From Bactericera cockerelli (Eukaryota > Arthropoda > Insecta > Hemiptera > Triozidae): a DNA stretch of 64,000 bases. Location: contig CM044959.1 of NCBI GenBank assembly GCA_024516035.1, positions 37,646,369 through 37,710,368 on the forward strand, read 5' to 3'. Both the position numbers and the translations under genes were made by a program. How positions within the stretch are numbered: position 1 is the stretch's first letter; the number at the start of each line of letters is the position of its first letter. Positions 51,366-63,078 of the stretch are shown piece by piece. Under the pieces are notes generated by a model that made no database searches, was not told the DNA's origin, and saw only the letters and a program-made list of their open reading frames with translations.

Positions 51366-51578
51366 GTATATGTGCACTGGTAGTCAAGTGGTTAACGCGA
51401 TAGTCTGGTAATCCAGGTAGCGTAGGGATCCGTTGGTTCGAATCCCACCCAGTGCACGAATTTTTCCTCATTAATTTGAGTTTGTGACCACATAATAATA
51501 AGACTCTGAGGGTTAGGTGGTAGAAAATGCTTTGAGCATTAACCTCGCCTGGTGGTTACCTTCCAATAAAGAGTATTA
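51366..51578 (+). repeat. tRNA-derived SINE, best copy in the window
   Basis: GCACTGGTAGTCAAGTGGTT (A box), GGTTCGAATCCCACCCAGTG (B box), GACTCTGAGGGTTAGGTGGT, GAGCATTAACCTCGCCTGGT, and AAAGAGTATTATTATTATAT as the tail. It serves as the reference for the family copies at 27972, 37589, 61088 and the 5' edge of the window. Confidence 0.85.
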
Positions 51579-51794
51579 TTATTATATATATCCCTTGCCT
51601 TTATCCCATATTATGTTGCTATTGGAGTCGGTATTGTTCAAACTCATGGTTGAGGTTGGTAGGGTGGAGTATGCTTTTTCTACGGCTGGATGCCCTTCCT
51701 AACCATGGAAACACATTATTGCAATAAAGAAATAAAGTTGGAGCATTATTATAATTATTAAAAACCCAACAGGGAGACCCCAGTGTCTCGCTAG

Positions 51795-51887
51795 AGGACT
51801 ATAAAACAAAATTCCGTTCTCTTACACTCAGCCGAGCTGTCTCTTTCTTTGTATAGCGTTCTTCACACCTCGGCCGAGGTGTTTGAA
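51795..51887 (-). repeat. Repeat end with 18-bp perfect palindrome (right of an inverted pair)
   Basis: ACACCTCGGCCGAGGTGT at 51865-51882, preceded inward by the inverse of the 47133-47220 sequence (CTTTCTTTGTATAGCGTTCT). The two palindromes are both at the outer ends, 4.7 kb apart, as in terminal inverted repeats. Confidence 0.75.
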
Positions 51888-52302
51888 AATTCAGAGTGCG
51901 AGATGTTGATGGAATTATTATTTATGTGGTTTTTGTTTAACTTTATTGAACTGTTCAGCGCTCTTTTGATCACATTATTTGATTTTTGGGAAAGTAAGAT
52001 ATTTTCTTTAAAGACCTACCTACTTTTAATGTGTATTAAGCATTTTATTTTGAAATCAGTTGAACAGTCCCTTGCTTAGAGTAAACATAATCTGGCTAAA
52101 AAAAATCAAGTAGCTCAGATACGAATTAATAAACTTCTATTTTAGAATGTCGTTTCAAAATCTTTTTTCCACTCAAAAATATTTCAAGTGCTTCATTTAC
52201 ATTTTGTCGATACGTAGTAACTATCTCGACAGTTTCAAACTTTCTGCTTTTTGAACAAGACTGCACATTAATGGAATACATAGATCCAGAGGCTTCTATC
52301 AG

Positions 52303-52562
52303 CAAAACTTTTGACAAAAACAAAACGCAAAGAAATACAAAGAGAGAACACTATCCTGTTCAAGAAAATTATGGCCGCACGAAAGAATCCGAGAAAATCC
52401 TGCTTGTCCTGCCAGAAATTGAATTTACCCTCTCAGAAAACCTGCTGTGGTAGTGCTATGAAAACGATTAAACCAACATCTCAAATATTGCGAGAAAAAT
52501 CTGACAGAGAAATCGAGGCTAACAATGCGATTATCCTGAAGAAATTGAAAGCTCTTGGTTGA
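52303..52562 (+). CDS. CFAP97/hemingway-like exon, truncated by gap
   Basis: After a CTATCAG acceptor (ending 52302) the frame reads KLLTKTKRKEIQRENTILFK, then KIMAARKNPRKSCLSC, and later ILREKSDREIEANNAIILKK then LKALG and TGA at 52560-52562. Two copies of an I-x-x-E/A-N-x-x-[IL]-L-K-[KR]-[IL] motif, about 55 residues apart, fit the CFAP97 (KIAA1430/hemingway) family of ciliary proteins, whose core has paired REN..L.K.L helices. The stop is only 6 bp from the N gap and may be intronic. The Cys-rich insert between the motifs is not typical. No other exons found. Confidence 0.42.
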
Positions 52563-52567
52563 TTTTT

Positions 52568-52667
52568 NNNNNNNNNNNNNNNNNNNNNNNNNNNNNNNNN
52601 NNNNNNNNNNNNNNNNNNNNNNNNNNNNNNNNNNNNNNNNNNNNNNNNNNNNNNNNNNNNNNNNNNN
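52568..52667. other. Assembly gap (100 N)
   Basis: Exactly 100 Ns, a scaffolding gap. Arm 2 of the inverted duplication begins at its right edge, inside a TBC1D13 exon. Confidence 0.99.
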
Positions 52668-55600
52668 AACTTTTGATGAAGAAGTCTCGGATCTCTCCCA
52701 TCAGATTGGTGAACACGAAAAAACAGTCCTGCTTCTGCGTGCTCTGTGGAAATAAATTATTACATTGAATACACCAGTTCTTTTTTCAAGAAGAGTGTTT
52801 CACAGCCCTTTTTATTTTGTAGCCATGAAACAGCAGCTACTGAAGACGCTTGTGGTCTATGTTGTAGCTTCCCCATCCCGCTAGTGAGTTATATGAATAC
52901 CTACTAAGACGCGCTTGTGTCTAGTTGTAGCTCAACCCCCGTCGGGTGAGTTAATTTTAATAGCTGGTTGTGTATTTCCAGCAATGGAGAAAAAACCATA
53001 TGTAAATTGTATTTTAAACATATTAAATGGTGTAAAGTTTATGTAAAATATCACATAATATGATTGATTGAATTGATATGACCATCAGTGAAAGTGACGT
53101 TAAAACCAAAATAAGACGTTAAAAAAAGCAATCAATACCTCTATTTTCCAGAACAGGGTCCGTGGCAAAGTATAGTAGATGGGTCCAATGATCTCGTTCA
53201 TGCCTGTACATAGCCCTGCCCCGGGTTCATCTTGGCGTAGAGAAACAAGAGCCGCTCTACCACCTCCCAGTGAGCTTCTCTCCCTCCTCGAGGGGGGCAT
53301 AGTCCTCGGCCGCCTTGCGAACTACCAGCGCGATCTGGAAGCAAACAAAAAAAATTAACGTTTCGCGAAAGTTTTTCTCGAATATAATAAATCATAATAA
53401 GCCCGGTATACACCCTTTTTCAGAGTATGGGCCTTCCCTTATAGGGGTTTTTTTTATTTTTTTTTATTGGTTTTTTTTTTTCTTTGAATATTGAATGGTA
53501 ATTTTGTGTTACAAAAAAAAATGTTTCAGTTCAGTGGGATCGATTTCATTTGATTCAAATAGAACTAGGGAGAGCGGAGCATGAAACAATTTGCAATGTT
53601 TCAAAACAAAATGTTGCGTTCAGTGGCAAAACGGTCTGTGTGCATTATTCAGCCAGTTTCTAGGCCAAGGACTGCCGCTACTGCTCTGGAGTCGGGTCCT
53701 AAATGAAGTGGGGTCCAGGCTGGTTGGATCTGGCAGACATTCGAGCAAGTGAGAAAGCTAAACTATCAGGTTTTTCTTTCAACTAGGGTTGTCTTACACT
53801 GTTAGACTCGAGATAAAAAATGACCAAATCTCGTTTCGTCTCGAAAATCACAGTTTGTCTTGTAAAAAGATCACAAGCATTGAAAATTTTCATATTGGCA
53901 CAAGTCAGGCTAGCAACTTTTTTCCTCTAATTTTTTTGCCAATTGAGTCTCTTCATTACACATAACGATGATGTTGAAGGAATCTTTTCTTTTCTTACCT
54001 TGTTTGTGTTTTGTTAAAAGTATGAAAACAACCAAGTTGTCTTACCTGCTACTTGGTGGATCATCAGTATGAAAGTAATCAGCATGAACATAATGAAAAA
54101 AAAGACCACAAATTATTTGAAGAAAAAGTATATAATGTCTAATTTTTTCCTTTGGTTTGACATTTTTTACCAGTATCTCCAATTACATTAATCTGTTAGG
54201 AGTATGTAGTCATTTGATTTTGAAAAAATGTAATAATTAATAATGAAATAATTGTTTTTTTTTTAAGATGAGTGTTACACACCCTTTTTATTTTGTAGCC
54301 ATGAAACCGTAGCAACTGTAGAGCTTGTGGTCTGTGTTGTAGCTTCTCCATCCTGTAGTATGCCTCCCTTCTGATGGGCGAGATATGACACAAGACAAAA
54401 AAAAATTGTCAGCTTGGGGGATCGAAACCGGGACCATCGACATGACAAGCGAGTGCTTATCCATTGAGCTCTTCGCGTGCTCTTTTTTTCTTCATAGTAA
54501 TAGGTACTTATTTAGTTAGAATGTTTTTTTTTATGTTTGAGATGTTGGTAAATTGGGTATATCCTGTCAACTCAATATATAAATGAAATGTTTACCTTGG
54601 TAACTCCCAGCCCTCGCCTTTGAACATTGGCAGAGCTTAGAGTAGAATGAGTCACCCTCCTATGCAGTCGCTTTCTACCCCCACTCTTTACCACTGCTAG
54701 GCAGGGATACTCTGTGGCTTGCTGGAAAAATGATATCTCTGGATATAGACGCCTGGAAAAAAAATTGGTTATAAATTGATAAATAAATAATAATAATAAT
54801 TAGATTTTTCTGCACTTACTATGAATGTCCTATTTCTAAATGAGAAAGTGAAAAAACCTATAACAGAGGAACATCTATTCCTGACTGGTTTATTTTATTT
54901 TAAATCTCACCTTACATCCTTATCAATCTGCAGAAGGACTTCATTGTCCTTGAAAAATGTCTGCCACTGACTGTCTGGATTAATACTGAGTGGGTGATCA
55001 TCTCCAGTGCCAGGGGTAACTATCAGCTCCTCCACGTAGTGGGCATAGAGTTTGTGATTCTTGACTAGTACCTCTTGCCAAGTGGTTTGGTTAGAAGGTA
55101 GATAGTTGAGTAGGATCTTCCAACTTAGGGCACGGAACCCTTGCTCATCTGGGATGCCTGGGAAATGGTAATAGGAGATGGATATAATGAATATAACTTA
55201 TAAAAATAATATAATAACTAGGTTAATAAATAGTCTTCAATCATGATCATTGAAATAAGGTATTTTTTTTTTATTTTTTTCATGTCTTCTTTAAGTTCAG
55301 TACCTTCAACCATGGAGATATCAAATTAATGAAGAAGTAAATTAAGAGCAGTTGTTTTTTTTTTTTATTTTTAAGTGGTTTAACTGCTTCAACTGCCATG
55401 GCTATCGACAGGTTTTACTCCATCGCAGAAACTCCAAACCTGTACTCCATTGTCCCCACCTGATGGCGAAAGCCAGCGTCACAAATAGAATTTGAATAGT
55501 CACCATCAAGTCTAACTCGTGGATTCTAACTTCGGTGTTGAAGGAACCGGTATTCAAATGCCATCGAGCTGCTTAAGTTTTTTTTGTATTATACATTTAT

Positions 55601-56413
55601 AAAAAATAATATGATGTACATACACTTGGTTATTGTAAAACCAATTTACCTTGATTGTTTGAGTCCTTAAGTATGGTTGAATTTTATTATAAAATTTTAA
55701 CTGGAACAACACAAAAATATTTACATGTTTGTGGTATTTGATTGGTTGAATATAAAAACAAAACACTGCCAATTATGAACACAATACTTCCTTGTGATTG
55801 TTACACATTGTGTACACATGGCAATTTTGAGATTTTAAACTAAATCACTTGTATCTCCACAACTGAGATTTTCTTCTAATTTGTTTTAAATGGTAGAACA
55901 CCATTTTTCCAAAATTCACTTTTTTGTCAATTTTTTGGATTTCCTTAAATATTAGAGCTAAATCATTATTAATTAAAAAAAAATTTCATCAAAATCAGGC
56001 TAGTGTTTAAGTTTTTCACGTTTCCAAGAATCACAACAAGTAAAATTTCAGACAAATGGTCTCTTTCACCCAGAACTGCTAGTGTGAAATTAATCAATTT
56101 AAAATGGAACCATCCAAAGAATGTCTCCTATATGTGTAGAAAATTTCATCAAAATCCATTCAGTACTTTCTGAGATTTGTGCATTACCATCTTCTTCACA
56201 ATTTTTTAATTCCCCGTCTTCTTCACAGTTTTACTTTGAAGACAGGTATACCTTCCTATTATGTTTTATTGTATTAATTTATCTTTGTCAAATAAATGGA
56301 AATGTTGTTTAAAATATTTTTCACAGACATACAACTTACCATTAAAACAAAGTTTTCTAAGCTTTTTGATATCAATGACATCTTGACTGAGAGTGTCTTC
56401 AAACTCTCTCACT
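52668..56413 (-). pseudogene. TBC1D13: TBC1D13, second copy with frameshifts, truncated by gap (arm 2)
   Basis: Minus-strand exons matching arm 1: 56340-56413 (74 bp), 54911-55157 (247 bp) and 54596-54752 (157 bp) have identical lengths and read cleanly. Exon 53139-53334 is 196 bp against 199 in arm 1, with single-base losses in GGGGAG, TACC and ACAAGG, the last next to the glutamine-finger codons. Exon 52668-52743 has one extra G and is cut by the gap. The frame is therefore broken four times, all within 700 bp of the contig end and all in short same-base runs. Uncorrected end-of-contig errors are the simplest reading. Real decay is the alternative. The WLTLLLSQEF exon is absent because of the gap. 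Confidence 0.88.
55350..55570 (-). mobile_element. 5S-rRNA-derived SINE, arm-2 specific
   Basis: Minus strand: AGCTCGATGGCATTTGAATA then CAACACCGAAGTTAGAATCC (5S-like head), ending in GGCAGTTGAAGCAGTTAAACC plus an A-rich tail. Arm 1 has no such insert near 34290. The flanks have diverged too far to define a target duplication. Confidence 0.65.
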
Positions 56414-56698
56414 CTGAAATTAAAAAAAAACATAATGTAACATGAAACAACATAATATAACATGGATTTCACGTGTAGGTACTACAAAATTGGACAAGAG
56501 GCTGATCAAATTTTGTTCAGTTTTGGCAGATAAGCCATTTTTTACATTATTTAGTAAAACTACAAGATATTCTTGAAGTATGATATGTAGAAATAGGTAC
56601 TGAAGATGGCTTCAACTAGCCATCCCTGTAGAAAGGAAATCTACAAAAGATAAAATTGATTTATTTTTGATTAGGTAGTAAAAAAGTTAGAGAATAAA

Positions 56699-57265
56699 AT
56701 GTCCAGTGTTTATGTAATTAACCAAGTTCTTCACTCACAATTGCTAAAGACAGCAATTATTCAAGCCTTGATCTTGGTATTACTGTTGGAGGAAACTTGT
56801 AAATTTTTCCTTAAAAATAAAAATCATCAATCATATGAGAAAAACAAGATTAATGCTCCACACTATATTACCTCATTCGATAGGAAGACATTCTGCATGT
56901 CCAAAAGGTACCAGACTTTTCCAATGTTTAATTTTCAAAATAATGATAGGTATATTTATGTAGGTACAGAAAATTACTGCATTGAAGGAGATTATGTAAG
57001 AATATTTACAGAACATTCAACTAGTGAAAGACACTTCAGAATGGATTGCTTTGATATAATATTACTTGAAGATATTGAATTACAGAAATTGGGGGAGTAT
57101 TCACCACAGCAGTCTGTTCAGAATTTATACACTGTGTGGGAATGGTCGGTGGTCGCTAGTGAACTACAACATGCTACTGAAGAACTGAGATTGAATGAAA
57201 AGACTGACAAATATTTAACTGATGTGATAACAGAATTCACTGATAACCTGATAAGCAAATTTTAG
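56699..57265 (+). CDS. Unrecognised 188-aa single-exon protein (arm 2)
   Basis: The inverted twin of 32589-33155, fully open and 186 of 188 residues identical (differences at NHQ and ATEELR). ATG follows GAGAATAAA, the stop is TAG, and an AATAAA follows within 15 nt. It lies between TBC1D13 (-) and MRPS35 (+). Features as for the arm-1 copy: a short N-terminal hydrophobic segment, no obvious catalytic motif, and a mid-protein GDYVRIF strand-like stretch. No family assigned. Confidence 0.72.
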   Translation: MSSVYVINQVLHSQLLKTAIIQALILVLLLEETCKFFLKNKNHQSYEKNKINAPHYITSFDRKTFCMSKRYQTFPMFNFQNNDRYIYVGTENYCIEGDYVRIFTEHSTSERHFRMDCFDIILLEDIELQKLGEYSPQQSVQNLYTVWEWSVVASELQHATEELRLNEKTDKYLTDVITEFTDNLISKF

Positions 57266-57471
57266 AAAGCAAAATAAATATTCCGACAAGAAATAATTCT
57301 TGACAAAAAGAAGGTTTATGCTCGAGGGCCGCCACTGATTTGCTAACAAGAAATTAAGAAACGTTTACATCATCACCAATTTATCACGCCCTTTAACATG
57401 TAATTCAATTTATTAAAGTTTTTGCAATACTTGCAAAAATAAAATCATGAGCAGTTTATCAATTCTATATA

Positions 57472-58080
57472 CAGGGTGTCCATAAAGTCCCACCCCATCC
57501 CCCGTATCTCAGGAACGGCTGAAAAACGCAAAACCCCGTATGTCTTTATTTTTTGGGGGATCAAGTTTCAAAAAAAAATATTTGCCCACACGGCCCCAAT
57601 CAGGCTGGGCATGGACCCACTTTAAAATCTTAAAGGTCTCGATAAAAGGAGTTAATAACAATAAAATTAATGCTTCTGAAGTTTACGGTTAACGAGTTAT
57701 AGGTTGGAACATGTACATGTTCCAATGGCCTATCCACGTGCATTTTAGCCAGAACGGCCAACTCTGTACCTCAAAACCGTAAGTCGCAGCTCCATCACTA
57801 AAAATGGTTGCAATGAACTTTTCACAATGAGACCATTAAAACTAGATGCAACACGACATATCATTCAATTTAAGATTTTAAAGTTGATACGTGTCGAGCC
57901 TGACTGGGGCCGTGAGGGCATATATTTTTATTCTAAAACTTTAAATCCCCCAAAAAATAAAGGAATCGGGTCTTTGCGTTTTTCTATATTTTCAGCCGTT
58001 CTTGAAATATAGGGGTTGGGGTTGTGGATTTAACGTTTGTGAACATAACGTTTGTGGATTTAGCATAGCATATTATTAAA
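57472..58080. mobile_element. Foldback/MITE-like element (arm-2 copy)
   Basis: Counterpart of 31735-32382, starting TA then CAGGGTGTCCATAAAGTCCC. It contains the same central 22-bp palindrome and lacks the SINE fragment seen in arm 1. Confidence 0.7.
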
Positions 58081-58508
58081 TTTATGCCCTGATCGTAGCT
58101 TCACTCTTTTGTAAATAACCATATTTTTTTAGTTCGATGATCTCGATGGGTGACTTCCATGTTTGAAATGGCGGAAAAAAGGGTGACTTCCCAAAGGTAG
58201 TAGATTTTAACGAACCTAGCGGATTTCTCAAAATATATTTTTTGATAAAAATTTTGTCAATTTTTTCTTGATAAAAAAAGTAAAAAAAAATATCTATCTA
58301 AACTATCTAAAGTAGTTAGCTCTGGAACTGTAACAATAATTTTAGGAACTGTTAACAGAAATTAATTCTACATCTAAGGAAAAATACAAGAAGATGTCAG
58401 GGTTGCCTGTAGGTTGCTGATATATGTTGATTGACTAGGAAGCAATGGTTGTAGTGTAATCCTTCGACCACAATTTGTCAGTTTTGTCACTTCTTACAGC
58501 ACCTCAAA

Positions 58509-61500
58509 ATGAATCTATCACAGCTCTTGAAGTTCTCAAGATGCAGTCCTCTTCAGGTGCATTCGAGTTATTTGCACTCTCAGTGCGCCAGAATGCAACA
58601 GGCACTTGGGACCACTGCAACCTCTTCAACAGGGGCTGATGAAGCCAGCCCAGGTAAGTTTTGTGTGAAGAATCCATCTGAGATATTAAAATTTGGTAGT
58701 ATATATTGTATTTTGTAAGAAATTATTTCATTTTTTGCTTCTACTGCTTAAAATTACCAACCTCACAAGTTTGATTGACATGGCAGCAGACTTGTAACCT
58801 GGAGTTTCAAAATTACCAACCTCACAAGTTTGATTGACAAGGCAGCAGACGTGTAACCTGGAGTGTCATAACACCAAAAACAAGGTTTAGTTTTGACATC
58901 ATGATTATCATCAACAAAAATATGATAACTTTTTCTTCAAGCTAAATACAGGGTGGCCAATTTTAAATGACGCACCCATTTTACTCGGCCCCTGTTGGAA
59001 ATACAGAAAATTTATTCTGAGGACTTTTTCATAACTCGGAGGGGGAAATCTCGTGGTGACATTGGATTTTTTCTCAAGGTCACCCTTCAAGGTCAGATCA
59101 AGGTCAACTTCATTTTCTTAAATGGAATGACCCATTTTTTATTTCATATTCGTAATCTACGTGAATTTCTACATTCATTACACTATTTACTTGCTATCTC
59201 TCTATAGCCAATTAAAAAAGAAAAAAAATTGAAATAATAATGAAAATGTGCTACAACGTAGTAAGTATCATGTAAAATAATATCAATAGATGAATTGGCC
59301 AAAATTACATCATCACAAAATAAAGAAGCTCCAATTACTCGCGAGGACATGATGGAAAGAATCCAGAGAGCATGTGAGCAAATACCGGAGATTGTGTTGT
59401 TGAAAAGTGTGGAGGAGTTTGAGAGGCGCGTTCAAATGTGTCTAGAGGTCGATGGGGGTACGTTCGAACAACTTCGGCGGCGATAGGTGCCAAGTTAGCA
59501 GGTAAGAAGAAAGTCAAACACACAAATCAATTGAATTCAGTCTTTGAAGAAAAAAGTTCATTCCGGAAAATTTCAATTTTTTTTTCTTTTTTAATTGTCT
59601 ATAGAGAGATAGCAAGTAAATAGTGTAATGAATGTAGAAATTCACGTAGATTACGAATATGAAATAAAAAATGGGTCATTCCATTTAAGAAAATGAAGTT
59701 GACCTTGATCTGACCTTGAAGGGTGACCTTGAGAAAAAATCCAAGGTCACCACGAGATTCCCCCTCCGAGTTATGAAAAAGTCCTCAGAATAAATTTTCT
59801 GTATCTCCAACAGGGGCCGAGTAAAACGGGTGCGTCATTTTAAATGGGCCACCCTGTATGTGCTAAAGGTACCAATGTTCATTGCAATGAAACCATCTTC
59901 TAAAAGTGGTGCCTATTTTATTAGCTCTACGTAGAAGAAAAGTAAATTTGAGGTAGTATTTATGGGCTGTTATAATCACCAGATCTTGAAGATAGGTCCA
60001 CAACTGGTGATTTTAACAGTCTGGCCATACATGCAATGATAAATCTATCCAATTATTATTATTTAACACTTTACTAATTGGACATATTATATACAACACA
60101 GATAATTACAAATTAATATACCTACAATATCAGAGAAATAAAAAGAGAAAGAAAAAAAAATATATATAAACACATAATATATGTTTTAACTAAAGGGCGG
60201 GGTTATTATTTATTGGATAGATAAATCTATCCAATAAGAATGAAGGCTATATATTTCAACCTTTGGTGGTAAAGACTATGGGTGCATGGAGTGTTGCCTC
60301 AAAGGAATGACTGAACCAACTGGGTGAGAAATTACATGTACGGGTGAACCCCGATCAAAACAATTTCTTGCCCAAAAAATAGGTCTGGCCATTCAGAAGG
60401 GTAATGCTGCATACATCCTTGGGTCAATACCAGAAGGTCATGGAATGGAGGAAGTTTTTTTATTTATAAATAAATATACTCATTTATTTGTATGACTGTA
60501 CACATCTAGGTATCAAAACAAACTGTACAATTTTCTACCAAACATGCAAGGATAAATTATTAGTTAATTTGCATGGTTAAATTGGATGGACTTATTGAGT
60601 GTATGTCCAGCATAAGGGTCAGCAAAGTTAAGACAGAGTCATACTAGCTTTTTGTGACCTAGCCCCCTGGGCTGTGTGATGTATATGGAGATAGCAAGTT
60701 TGTACCTATATTACCTGTAAATTGCTTTTTGTGACCTAACCCAGGCTTAGATATAAAGATAAGACAAATAGAGAGAAAACCTTTTGTTTTTCTCCAATCA
60801 TTTTTCTACAAAAAAAAAAACTTATTTGTTTCTTCCACAGAAGATGAATTCAGAGTGTTCATCATTCCTGGTAAAAATTCTGCTGATGTCCAAAGACAAG
60901 AGAGAAAGAGACAAAAGTTCAAAGTTCAACCACCTAGGTAAAAACTATATTACATAACCAATACCAGAAGTATGTCTGAAACTATCTTCTAAATGAATAT
61001 AGGATAAGGAAAGTAAAAAGAGAGACTTTGTGTGGAGTTTTTGTTATTGTTGTGAGCTATTTTTTATAAATCTTTGAAAATAATAATAAGAACACTCTTT
61101 AGTGGAAGGTAACCTCCAGGAGAGGTTAATGCTCAAAGTATTTTCTATCACCTAACCCTCAGTCTTGTCCATGAGGAAAAATTCATGCACTGGGTGGGAT
61201 TCAAATCAACTAATCCCTATGCAACCTGGATTACCAGATTATCATGTTAACCACTTCACTACCAGTGCAGTGCTCAATTCTTCTTATTAAAGAAATACTG
61301 GGGAAAAACATAAAACATACCCCAAACAGTAAAAAGTATTGAAAAATTGACCTTAATAAAACTGATCAATTAGTTCTTCCAAATTAAGTATCAGATGATA
61401 AATTATAACTTTAGAAAAAGTACTAAGAAACATTAGTTCTAGTATCTTGATTTGCATTCTCATCTAGTCTTCTTTACAAAATAATAGTCAGTAGGAATAT

Positions 61501-63078
61501 TTTTTCAGGTACTTAAAAATGCCTACTGATCAGGATTGGTCAAATGTGTGGCCAGGTCCCCGAACATTTCACCCAGCTGTGGTGCCTCTGCCTCTGCGTC
61601 AGGGCTATGATCAAAAGCGTGTGGCCCCTGGTAAATTTGCCAATGCAGAATTGATGAAGATTCCCAACTTCCTTCATCTCACACCTCCTGCTATAAAGAA
61701 ACACTGTGATGTACTGAAGAAATTCTGCACCCCATGGCCTGAGGGTTTGGAAACAGATATTCAAATGGAGAAACACTTCCCTCTCAGTTGCATCACAACT
61801 GACTACTGTCACTCTTCACCCACTATTCGAGATGCTAAGGCACGAATTGTGACCATTAAAGTAAGCTCATTTTTTTTATAATTTATGCTCAATTGTGTGT
61901 ATAAATATTGTTAATTTTGTCTCTGGACTGGGATTAATGGGCACTTATCAAGTTTTTTGTGTTCATATGTTGTTAATTAGTTCCACACTACAAGACTATC
62001 ATTTAGTTTCTGGGAAACCCTAAATAAATATCTTCATCTTTTCTAATTCCTCACAGCTCAAGTTGTCTACTCTAGACCTGGATGTTCATGCAAGGGACAA
62101 GTTCCTACGTCTAGTTGGAGAGCGGTATGATGAGAAAACTGATGAGCTCACTATAGTCACTGATCGGTGTCCTCTGAAGAAACAGAACTATGACTACTGC
62201 ATATATGTTCTCACTGCTCTGTTCCATGAGTCTTGGGTGAGTATATGTTTGTATATTTTATTTAGTTGCTGTAATATCAACAGGGTGTAGAAAACATGTC
62301 TTTTTTGGACTATTAACAGGGAGTTGATTAGCAAATCTCAAACAGCTGGATGAGAATGCAACTCAAGATATAATATAATCGAAAATTATTTATTATTTTA
62401 AACCTGCCTGTTACTAATATTAGTAAGTATATTGAACTTATTTTACCTTTTCATTTACTTTCCAGACAATTGAAGAGTGGGAGAAAGAGAAAAGTGTCAT
62501 GGACATGGAGTATTATGATTGGAAGCTGCAACCTTCTTATCAGAGCTACATGAAGCTCAAAGCCTATCCCTCCAAGGACACTAGTCAAGTGGAGAAAGAA
62601 TTAGAGCAAGATCCACTGACCAAAAAATATGCCAAGGCTGTGTCAGATTTATTCAACCAAGGTATGTTTTTTGTGTATATTTATGTTCATCTTCTTTATA
62701 AGGATTTTACAAACACTCCTAAAAAATATCATGTATTGTTGGGGCAACAATAAGAATTTTTTACAATAAGGTACCAAAATAGTAGCAGGATGTAGTAACT
62801 TTAGACTTTAGTTGCTATGTGTAGTAATATCTTTAAAATAATAAAAAAATCGGAGTAAATAAATATTTTTTTACAAAAACAAACACAATACTTGCGTTTT
62901 TTTAGGATTAGAAATTTCTTTGAAGTATTATGACAAAGTTTACTGATTTTAAAATTTTCTGCTGGGAATAAAAAGTGATTTTCTTTTACTTTTATTTTTT
63001 CTAGGAGAAGATGTGTACACTTTGGCAAGGTACAAGGAAGCAACACTTGAAATTCTACTTGGGAAGAAAACTTTGTGA
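58509..63078 (+). CDS. MRPS35: Mitochondrial small-subunit ribosomal protein S35 (mS35), complete
   Basis: mS35 is a mitoribosome 28S-subunit protein, encoded in the nucleus. Six exons join in frame: 58509-58653, 60841-60937, 61509-61860, 62057-62236, 62466-62661 and 63005-63078, totalling 1044 bp (347 residues plus TGA; human about 323). The N-terminus ([20 protein letters not shown]) is basic and Ser-rich with no acidic residue, as in a mitochondrial targeting peptide. Diagnostic stretches are [60 protein letters not shown] and [20 protein letters not shown] then FHESW, which closely match animal MRPS35. All introns are GT/AG. Intron 1 is stuffed with mobile elements. Confidence 0.96.
58749..58868 (+). 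repeat. 60-bp tandem duplication, arm-2 specific
   Basis: Two units (58749-58808 and 58809-58868) share AAATTACCAACCTCACAAGT and GGCAGCAGAC-TGTAACCTGGAGT. Arm 1 has a single unit near 30970-31035. Confidence 0.8.
58949..59856. mobile_element. Tc1/mariner-type nonautonomous element with 270-bp TIRs, arm-2 specific
   Basis: The ends CAGGGTGGCCAATTTTAAAT and its inverse abut TA on both sides (58947-58948 and 59857-59858). Terminal inverted repeats run 58949-59222 and 59583-59856. The core keeps the last about 64 codons of a DDE transposase (59295-59486): [19 protein letters not shown] to [18 protein letters not shown]. The CLEVxGGxFExL ending is typical of insect IS630/Tc1-like transposases. 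Arm 1 has the exact empty site with one TA (near 30902). Confidence 0.9.
59295..59486 (+). pseudogene. Transposase C-terminal remnant
   Basis: A non-ATG open frame inside the element at 58949-59856. It has the helix-rich end of a Tc1/mariner-like transposase ([20 protein letters not shown] then [16 protein letters not shown]). The catalytic DDE core is missing, so it cannot mobilise itself. Confidence 0.7.
60040..60235 (-). repeat. LINE-type 3' end with (TAA)n tail
   Basis: Minus strand: AATAACCCCGCCCTTTAGTT, AT-rich, then TAAATAATAATAATTGG. The arm-1 counterpart is about 30540-30720, shorter and altered. An adjacent hairpin, TATTGGATAGATAAATCTATCCAATA-like, lies at 60210-60237. Confidence 0.45.
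60287..60495 (+). pseudogene. Relic C-terminal ORF in MRPS35 intron (arm 2)
   Basis: The frame reads [40 protein letters not shown] then LFV and a stop at 60493-60495, aligning with the RpS5-intron relic (QRGNVAAILGT...LDEAFVL stop). Here the C-terminus is uninterrupted, unlike arm 1. An upstream frameshift separates the [10 protein letters not shown] part. Confidence 0.55.
61088..61276 (-). repeat. tRNA-derived SINE (arm-2 copy)
   Basis: Reverse counterpart of 27972-28165, with the same junctions in MRPS35 intron 2. Confidence 0.75.

Noticed and set aside
52126..52323. Minus-strand 65-residue frame overlapping the CFAP97-like exon
   Set aside because: It could be an exon, but there is no family match and it conflicts with the better-supported plus-strand frame.
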